The position numbers and the translations under genes were made by a program. Shown here piece by piece: positions 59,026-64,000 of a stretch of DNA of 64,000 bases. A model generated the notes under the pieces. It ran no database searches. It was given only the letters and a program-made list of their open reading frames with translations, and was not told the DNA's origin. The DNA lies in IMG/VR virus record IMGVR_UViG_3300030419_006839, positions 40,852 through 104,851 of that record, one strand, 5' to 3'. The stretch's first letter is position 1; every line of letters starts with the position of its first letter. The DNA is from a virus.

Positions 59026-59750
59026 GGTAACTCTCCTGAAGTTAGTTTTTTAATACTTTCTGCCATTTCTATTTTTTTATTTTCGGCTATGTCTGCTTCC
59101 AATATGACTCCCATAACTTTCTCTATCATACCTCTGATCTCAGATACGTTTACCATTATTTTCAACTTTGCTTCTAATTCCATTAGGTTTGTTATGGTTG
59201 TTGTTATTTGCTGTATTAATTTTTGACTACTTCTAATGTCTTTTGCTTCAGGATAATCTCCATGTGCAGAAACATTGTACTGTAAGTATGTTCTCAATAG
59301 GGCTAATTCACCTCTTAGGTCATGTAATTGAGGATTGTCATATTCATCTTGCCAAATATTATATATTTCTGAGTTTTTCTCTATCTTGGGTATAAAACCT
59401 GTTTGAGTTTTTTGAAACTTACTACTATGGTTGTCCATAAATGATTCTCTTATCTCAAGGTCTGTTTTTTTACTATTGGACATATCAACAGTCTCCGATG
59501 TTTGGTTTTTAGATGCACCAACAGTTGGTTTTACATTGCCATGAGAAATACAAAAATCATATCTTACTCCAGTATTAACCCATTTATCTGTATCTGGGTC
59601 TTTAACGTAGTGAAATGGTCTATCTTTTTGGCAAGATGCTCTATCTACACCACAATTTGGACACTTAGTCAGTTCTTTAGATCTACCATAGTGATAGTCG
59701 CAATTTCTACAAGTAGATACTGGATAGCCACATTTTAAGTTTTCAGACAT
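59022..59750 (-). CDS. Zinc-ribbon protein, candidate terminase small subunit
   Basis: 242 residues. N-terminus has Cys pairs (STCRNCDYHYG, TKCPNCGVD), a likely zinc ribbon. The C-terminal half is a long helical region (LHDLRGELALLRTYLQYNV, coils to the end). Directly upstream of and overlapping the ATPase half, the usual place of the DNA-recognising small terminase. Function inferred from position. Confidence 0.5.
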   Translation of the reverse strand: MSENLKCGYPVSTCRNCDYHYGRSKELTKCPNCGVDRASCQKDRPFHYVKDPDTDKWVNTGVRYDFCISHGNVKPTVGASKNQTSETVDMSNSKKTDLEIRESFMDNHSSKFQKTQTGFIPKIEKNSEIYNIWQDEYDNPQLHDLRGELALLRTYLQYNVSAHGDYPEAKDIRSSQKLIQQITTTITNLMELEAKLKIMVNVSEIRGMIEKVMGVILEADIAENKKIEMAESIKKLTSGELP

Positions 59751-60242
59751 TTAAAAAATCCTATATTTATAATTAACCAATTTATCTATATTAAAAATCT
59801 TAAGAGGTTTTAAATATTCCAAAACATAACCTCCCCACTTCCATTCCTCATCAACAATGAAAGATTTCCTATTATTATCACACCAATTATTATACGAACT
59901 TATAGGTATTGCATAAGTTTTAGCTTTATTTAGAAAGCTAACCTTATTTTCAAACCCCATAGACATTATAACATATGATTTGCATCTATTTTTAGCAAAA
60001 TGAGATAGAGATTTTCTTTGGTGTTTTTTTAATTGACTTTTTTGTATTCTATCTTTTTTCGTGTATTTTAGTTCTAATGTAGTAAAACTTTTATCAAAAA
60101 ACCAAAAGTCACAAGGTTTTTCAAACCTAGCAAACCTTCCCATTTCTTCAGGTCTAAACCAGTAAAAATCTCTGTCTAAAAATCTATTTTTTTCTTGATA
60201 GAATATTAAAGTTTTTTCAAAAGCTTTTTCTTGTATGTTCAT
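59751..60242 (-). CDS. RecU-like Holliday junction resolvase
   Basis: 163 residues. FEKPCDFWFFDKSFTTLELK gives the D...ExK nuclease core and KSQLKKHQRKSLSHF matches the RecU HQ helix; VIMSMGF follows as a strand. RecU resolves four-way junctions; in phages such enzymes clear branched DNA before packaging, which suits its place next to the terminase. A PD-(D/E)xK nuclease of another kind is the alternative. Confidence 0.65.
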   Translation of the reverse strand: MNIQEKAFEKTLIFYQEKNRFLDRDFYWFRPEEMGRFARFEKPCDFWFFDKSFTTLELKYTKKDRIQKSQLKKHQRKSLSHFAKNRCKSYVIMSMGFENKVSFLNKAKTYAIPISSYNNWCDNNRKSFIVDEEWKWGGYVLEYLKPLKIFNIDKLVNYKYRIF

Positions 60243-60251
60243 AGGTTATCA

Positions 60252-61340
60252 TTATGTTGTACCGCACCAAAAAGCCATACCATTTCTCCTTATAAAGATT
60301 AAATTATTTCCTATTATTGGATAATGCAACTCTCCATTAAATTCTATTTTTCTATGGTGATCTCTTTTAACACAACTTGAACCTTCTTGATGTATACTTA
60401 ACTTATATTGTATATTTTTAGATACAATTTTATGCTTTATTTTATCACCAAATTCATATTCCTTCCCAATTACGTCTTTTATTATAACATTACTTCTACA
60501 ACCTAAGCATGAAGCTATAACTTGATAGTCTTTGGCTAAATCTTCTGATATTCCGCAAAAAACACCTTTGTTGAAACCTTCAGAGAACTCACCTACTCTT
60601 TCTACCATCCAACCATCACCAAGTATTGCTCCCTCTAGGAATTTCTCTAGCAACCTTGTAGAAAGATTAAAAATACTTTTCAATCTTCTTTCTTCTTTAG
60701 TTCTTCCTATTTTTTCTACGATCCACTCATGTAATGGCTTACTGTATATATTAAAGTAATATATGTCGGATAATCCTTGTTTTTCCCTAGAGTAGTGATA
60801 AACTTTTGATTTTTCACCAAAAAGTCTTTCTGAAACATCTTTTATTATGGGTATGTTTTTTTCTTTACACTGTGAAATACTAATAGTGTTTTTTTTCTTT
60901 GACAACGACCCGTCTGTTGCAACAATACCTAACCAGAAATAAAAATCTTCTGCATCTAATACAAAACTACCTATTTTTACTTCGGTAGGATCTTTAGTTT
61001 CTTCAAACTTTATTTTATGGTCAAAAACTAATGGTTTTTTCTTTATGTCACAATATTCTACAAAATCATTTCTCCTAGTTTGTTCATCTAAAACACCATG
61101 ATGTTGATTGTATTTACTTGTCCATAGATAAACTTCTTCTGAAAATTTTGGAGATTCCCAATATCTGGTTTTAAAGTAATATAGAGGTTTATCGTATGAA
61201 AATGAGTCCAATTCTTCTACTTCTTTCCACCTATCCAATAGGGAAGATGGATTTCTCATTAGTACTACTTCTTTATCTTTTATTGAGTTTATTGACTTAA
61301 AGCCATCTTGTGTTAATATTTCTGTGTCTTGGTCAAACAT
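60252..61340 (-). CDS. Free-standing intein-like Hint/LAGLIDADG protein
   Basis: 362 residues. It begins MFDQDTEILTQDGFKSI, the block A of an intein with Met in place of Cys1, and has block-B-like TSKYNQHHGVL. Two LAGLIDADG motifs follow: FYFWLGIVATDGSL (133-146) and LLEKFLEGAILGDGW (230-244). The end, FIRRNGMAFWCGTT, resembles an intein C-terminus but lacks the His-Asn and any extein. AGAAGG before the ATG shows it is translated by itself. It is probably an intein-derived homing endonuclease that can no longer splice. Confidence 0.75.
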   Translation of the reverse strand: MFDQDTEILTQDGFKSINSIKDKEVVLMRNPSSLLDRWKEVEELDSFSYDKPLYYFKTRYWESPKFSEEVYLWTSKYNQHHGVLDEQTRRNDFVEYCDIKKKPLVFDHKIKFEETKDPTEVKIGSFVLDAEDFYFWLGIVATDGSLSKKKNTISISQCKEKNIPIIKDVSERLFGEKSKVYHYSREKQGLSDIYYFNIYSKPLHEWIVEKIGRTKEERRLKSIFNLSTRLLEKFLEGAILGDGWMVERVGEFSEGFNKGVFCGISEDLAKDYQVIASCLGCRSNVIIKDVIGKEYEFGDKIKHKIVSKNIQYKLSIHQEGSSCVKRDHHRKIEFNGELHYPIIGNNLIFIRRNGMAFWCGTT

Positions 61341-61929
61341 TTCTACGACCTTCTAACATGGTGTGTATACAATCAATTAATTTTTCATGTTTATCTGTAT
61401 CGGAAAGATTAAACATGTACTTTAGGAATGAAGAATTTTCGTTTTTTCTTAATAATTTTAAATACTTAATATTTCCTTCAAATATGTCATAAAACCAAGA
61501 TGGAGGAGTTTTACCTTTTGTATTTAGATATAATTCAGCTTCCTTTCTCTTAACTCTTACAACAATATCTGGATTTAAATTTTCTACTTCTACATTAATA
61601 GCAGACTTTCTTTCATTTATTTCTGCAGACTTGAATTTTATATAATGTATTTCCTTAAGTGTTTTTCTTATGTTTTTTTTATAAAACACTAAGTTATGCT
61701 TTCTTAGTATATTTGATATTATTTCCTCTTGTTCTTCTCCTAACCAACTAACTTTCTGGTAAGATTTATCTAAAAAGCCTGAATCTTCATTGTTTGTATA
61801 GAGTTGATTTAGCATTTCATCAACTTTATCTTCACTAATGTCAATCATCTGCTCATCAGAAACTAAATCTTTAAGCATTTCTTTCTTTTCTTCTAAATTC
61901 AGAACAGAAGAATCTGCAACTACTTCCAT
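61333..61929 (-). CDS. Unknown 198-aa protein
   Basis: Helical and charged; LYLNTKGKTPPSWFYDIFEG in the second half. It overlaps the homing endonuclease start by 8 bases and lies 2 bases after the RecB-like gene. Could be a DNA-processing partner. No family recognised. Confidence 0.5.
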   Translation of the reverse strand: MEVVADSSVLNLEEKKEMLKDLVSDEQMIDISEDKVDEMLNQLYTNNEDSGFLDKSYQKVSWLGEEQEEIISNILRKHNLVFYKKNIRKTLKEIHYIKFKSAEINERKSAINVEVENLNPDIVVRVKRKEAELYLNTKGKTPPSWFYDIFEGNIKYLKLLRKNENSSFLKYMFNLSDTDKHEKLIDCIHTMLEGRRNV

Positions 61930-61931
61930 TT

Positions 61932-62711
61932 TTAACCTATAAATAATTTTTGATTTTTATCGAAAACCATATGAGATTTTGTTTGAAAAGCCATACATTC
62001 TTTTTTATGTTCGCAAAATTTACAATTCTTTTCTGAATAGGAAGCATTTAGGTTGTTTTTCTTTAGTCTGTTTTTTGTTTCTATAGAAATATCAAACAAC
62101 TTACTCATATCAGATATTCCTCTTGCTGTTTCTACAAACTTGTTATACCTCAAGAAATAAAAACCTATTTTATCTATATCAATATCTTGATAAGTAGAAG
62201 CAAAGTAATACATAGATAGTTGATTTGAATTATTAACTTCTTCTTTTGTAGATATTTTATAATTCGACTTCCAATCTACTAAGTAGGTTTCACCATCTAA
62301 TTCAAAAACTAAATCTATAAACCCACTCATAGTCATATCACCACTAACCTTAATTTTGAAATATTCCTCTAAAAAAAGTACATTAGCATTAGTCCATCCA
62401 CGCTTAATCATATCGTTAGACCAACTAATTAACATATGTTCTCCATCTTTTAAGAATTCTTGAGGGTCTTTATTAAAGGTAGGGGATTTTTTTACAAAAC
62501 TGTTATAGAAATTTTCTGTCCAGTTAATTTTAATGAATTCGTTATCTCCAATTGCATTGCTTTTTATAATATCTGCTATTGAAGCATGTAAACAACTACC
62601 AAAAACACCATAAGGTGATTCTACTGAACCTTTTCTTTTTTCTACGTACTTCCAAAAGCCTTTTAATTCACATTCTTGTGTGTCATTAATGGCACTCGCA
62701 CTTATTCTCAT
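61932..62711 (-). CDS. RecB/Cas4-like PD-(D/E)xK nuclease
   Basis: 259 residues. GFIDLVFELD and YLVDWKS form the D...DxK core, with QLSMYYFA as the QxxxY motif. CKFCEHKKEC near the end plus Cys14-like residues could bind a 4Fe-4S cluster, as in Cas4/AddB-type enzymes. Such single-domain proteins are phage exonucleases that process DNA ends. First gene of the - strand operon, with a promoter upstream. Confidence 0.8.
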   Translation of the reverse strand: MRISASAINDTQECELKGFWKYVEKRKGSVESPYGVFGSCLHASIADIIKSNAIGDNEFIKINWTENFYNSFVKKSPTFNKDPQEFLKDGEHMLISWSNDMIKRGWTNANVLFLEEYFKIKVSGDMTMSGFIDLVFELDGETYLVDWKSNYKISTKEEVNNSNQLSMYYFASTYQDIDIDKIGFYFLRYNKFVETARGISDMSKLFDISIETKNRLKKNNLNASYSEKNCKFCEHKKECMAFQTKSHMVFDKNQKLFIG

Positions 62712-62740
62712 TTAGTTTTCCTTATTAAAGTTAGTTTTAT

Positions 62741-62768
62741 TTTATACTATCAGTTATAATAATAACAA
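62741..62768 (-). promoter_or_regulatory. Sigma70-like promoter for the packaging operon
   Basis: On the - strand TTGTTA, 16 bases, TATAAA. It drives the RecB-like-to-portal operon, divergent from the sigma-like gene. Similar TTGTTA boxes precede the 50908 gene. Confidence 0.55.
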
Positions 62769-62802
62769 GTTTTTTTGAGTTTGTTTTACTTGAAAATTTT
62801 TC

Positions 62803-62840
62803 ATTAAAGTTATTTATTATTGGTCGATAATATAAAGTAT
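62803..62840 (+). promoter_or_regulatory. Phage promoter before the sigma-like gene
   Basis: ATTAAAGTTATTTATTATTG, then GTCGATAATATAAAGTATA. Follows the repeated layout and lies ~25 bases before the ATG. Confidence 0.65.
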
Positions 62841-62864
62841 AAACAAATTAAGAAAGGAAAAATA

Positions 62865-63605
62865 ATGAATAAGCAAACAATTTTAAAAGCATATAACGGT
62901 GATACAATAGCAAAAACTCAAACATACAACCACTATAGAAAAGTCTTGAAAAGTATGCTATATGGGTATAATTTTGATTTAGATCCTTCAATTTGTTCAG
63001 AAGATGTTGCTCAAGTGGCATTACCTGAAGCAATGAAGAGATTTTTTAAGAATTTAGACACTAATCAGATTGATAAGTTTGATTCATTTGCTAAATCTAA
63101 TATTAATTTTGCAATAAAGCATTTCATACAGTCTCAGAAGTCAAAAAATAATGGTCGAAGGTTGTTTTTTAGTATGGATGCACCTAAGAAATCTTCAAGT
63201 GTTGAAAAAAGTGGTGATTTTTTCTATCATGAAGACATAAAGAATGAAAGATGGTCTATGGAGGAGAAATTAGTTTATGGGGATACTAAGGATGAAATGT
63301 TGAAGCTGATTTCTAAAGCACAGGTTAAATCTCAGGGTTTTAAATCATTAAATCCAAAGTTTACTGAGATTGCAAAAGAGGTTATTTCTGGAAATAGTTG
63401 TAGAACCAACTTAGCTAAAGATTATGATCTATCAATATCATCTATTACTAGGTTTATTACAGAAATTATGTATCCGTGTTGTTTAATGGCTATTGATAAG
63501 CATACAACGTATAAAAGAATGGGTCAACACCTAAATAAAAGTGCAAAAGGGTTAATCGTACAGGAAAAGGGTACGGAATTTGCTAAGAAAGTAGGTTATA
63601 TTTAA
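62865..63605 (+). CDS. Sigma-factor-like protein
   Basis: ATG 62865 with AAAGGA upstream; 246 residues. Residues ~40-85 (CSEDVAQVALPEAMKRFFKN) look like a sigma region 2, and ~165-205 (FKSLNPKFTEIAKEVISGNS, then TNLAKDYDLSISSITRFI) form a helix-turn-helix like region 4. This order fits a phage-encoded ECF/late sigma factor that redirects host RNA polymerase. It may read the repeated phage promoters, one of which lies before its own gene. Confidence 0.6.
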   Translation: MNKQTILKAYNGDTIAKTQTYNHYRKVLKSMLYGYNFDLDPSICSEDVAQVALPEAMKRFFKNLDTNQIDKFDSFAKSNINFAIKHFIQSQKSKNNGRRLFFSMDAPKKSSSVEKSGDFFYHEDIKNERWSMEEKLVYGDTKDEMLKLISKAQVKSQGFKSLNPKFTEIAKEVISGNSCRTNLAKDYDLSISSITRFITEIMYPCCLMAIDKHTTYKRMGQHLNKSAKGLIVQEKGTEFAKKVGYI

Positions 63606-63634
63606 ACAATATATAAAAAATCACATATTTTATA

Positions 63635-63665
63635 GACGTAAGAGAAATCTTACGTCTTTTTTTTT
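63635..63665 (+). terminator. Strong terminator after the sigma-like gene
   Basis: GACGTAAGA, loop GAAA, TCTTACGTC, then nine T. A textbook rho-independent terminator. Confidence 0.95.
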
Positions 63666-63749
63666 GCCTTTTTTTAAATTACTTGTTATAATTAAAAAAG
63701 AACTTGAAATCAGTATAGGTTTTCGAGAATATATTTAGAGGAATCAAAT

Positions 63750-64000
63750 ATGGGTAAAAAAAGAACCAACTTTCCTAGTTATGGTGACGATGAAAAAATA
63801 AGCATCTCCAATAGTAGATTTAAACAATTCGACTATGAATATGCTTTAAAGCTTAAAGAAGAATACCCAAAAATATGGAAAATGGCAGGTACAGGTGGAA
63901 ATCCACCAACTTCATTTACAGGTAATGATGCTTTTCGACTTTGGGGTAAATATCGTGCAGGAGAGCGTACACCATCAGTTTTATCTTGGATTAAGAGAAG
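63750..64000 (+). CDS. Unknown protein, 3' truncated by the window end
   Basis: ATG 63750 with AGAGGA; 83 codons visible and still open. Basic start, then FRLWGKYRAGERTPSVLSWI, a Gly/Arg-rich stretch similar to the N-termini of some phage head-morphogenesis proteins. The family cannot be decided from the fragment. Confidence 0.45.
   Translation, partial: MGKKRTNFPSYGDDEKISISNSRFKQFDYEYALKLKEEYPKIWKMAGTGGNPPTSFTGNDAFRLWGKYRAGERTPSVLSWIKR

Noticed and set aside
61325-61345. Frameshift joining the 198-aa protein to the intein-like ORF
   Set aside because: The second ORF has its own ATG and AGAAGG site, and the upstream frame shows a stop just before; no slippery sequence is seen.

Overview
The window is a 64 kb piece of an AT-rich (roughly 30% GC), gene-dense genome of a large tailed bacteriophage. 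The evidence is a portal protein, both functional halves of a large terminase, tail genes, an endolysin, a phage-type replication and repair set, and dozens of short overlapping genes of unknown function. Both ends cut through genes. Several lipoproteins with clear lipoboxes, a GH108-type lysozyme, NfuA/A-type Fe-S proteins and a TonB C-terminal-like domain point to a Gram-negative host with an outer membrane. The host itself cannot be named from the sequence. No tRNA gene, CRISPR array or insertion sequence was seen.

Layout. (1) 1-13.9 kb, + strand: tail genes, namely the end of a coiled-coil tape-measure-like protein, two small membrane proteins, a 406-aa tail protein and a 3318-aa giant baseplate or adhesin-like protein. 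(2) 14-22.4 kb, +: a DnaE-type DNA polymerase III alpha subunit, a LamG-like secreted protein, an HNH-like protein, the N-terminal half of an SbcC/Rad50 ATPase, SbcD/Mre11 and small genes. (3) 22.6-25.8 kb, +: a metabolic island with a SemiSWEET-like protein, a PiT-like phosphate permease, a two-cluster ferredoxin, a glutaredoxin, an IscA/ErpA-type carrier and NfuA. (4) 25.8-38.9 kb, mostly +: small genes, a flagellin, Hsp20 (reverse strand, with a ROSE-like thermometer), a TonB-C-like protein, ThyX, a DUF932-like protein, dNMP kinase, a thermonuclease, FmdB, a HAD phosphatase, a ribbon-helix-helix protein and the lysozyme. (5) 38.9-39.75 kb: a repeat-rich junction between convergent strands. 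(6) 39.5-50.6 kb, - strand: many short unknown genes plus ATP-dependent DNA ligase and a GP88-family protein, driven by repeats of one strongly conserved promoter. (7) 50.9-63.6 kb: a small + unit, then on the - strand the C-terminal half of SbcC/Rad50, an SSB-like protein, a small structured RNA, portal, split terminase, RecU-like and RecB/Cas4-like nucleases and an intein-derived homing endonuclease. A divergent sigma-like factor gene and a truncated gene follow.

How it fits together. Replication and repair are covered by DnaE, ligase, SSB, SbcD plus a two-piece SbcC, RecU-like and RecB-like nucleases, ThyX and dNMP kinase. Packaging uses the portal and a terminase whose ATPase and nuclease are separate genes. 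Transcription is probably organised by the repeated promoter (TAAAGTT, then GTCGATA, then TATAAT-like), found at least 12 times on the - strand and at least 4 times on the + strand, and by a phage-encoded sigma-like protein.

The most unusual features are the split Rad50 and split terminase, the free-standing intein-like ORF, the Fe-S and transport island, the flagellin, the Hsp20 thermometer, two candidate structured RNAs and a 156-bp repeat present three times.
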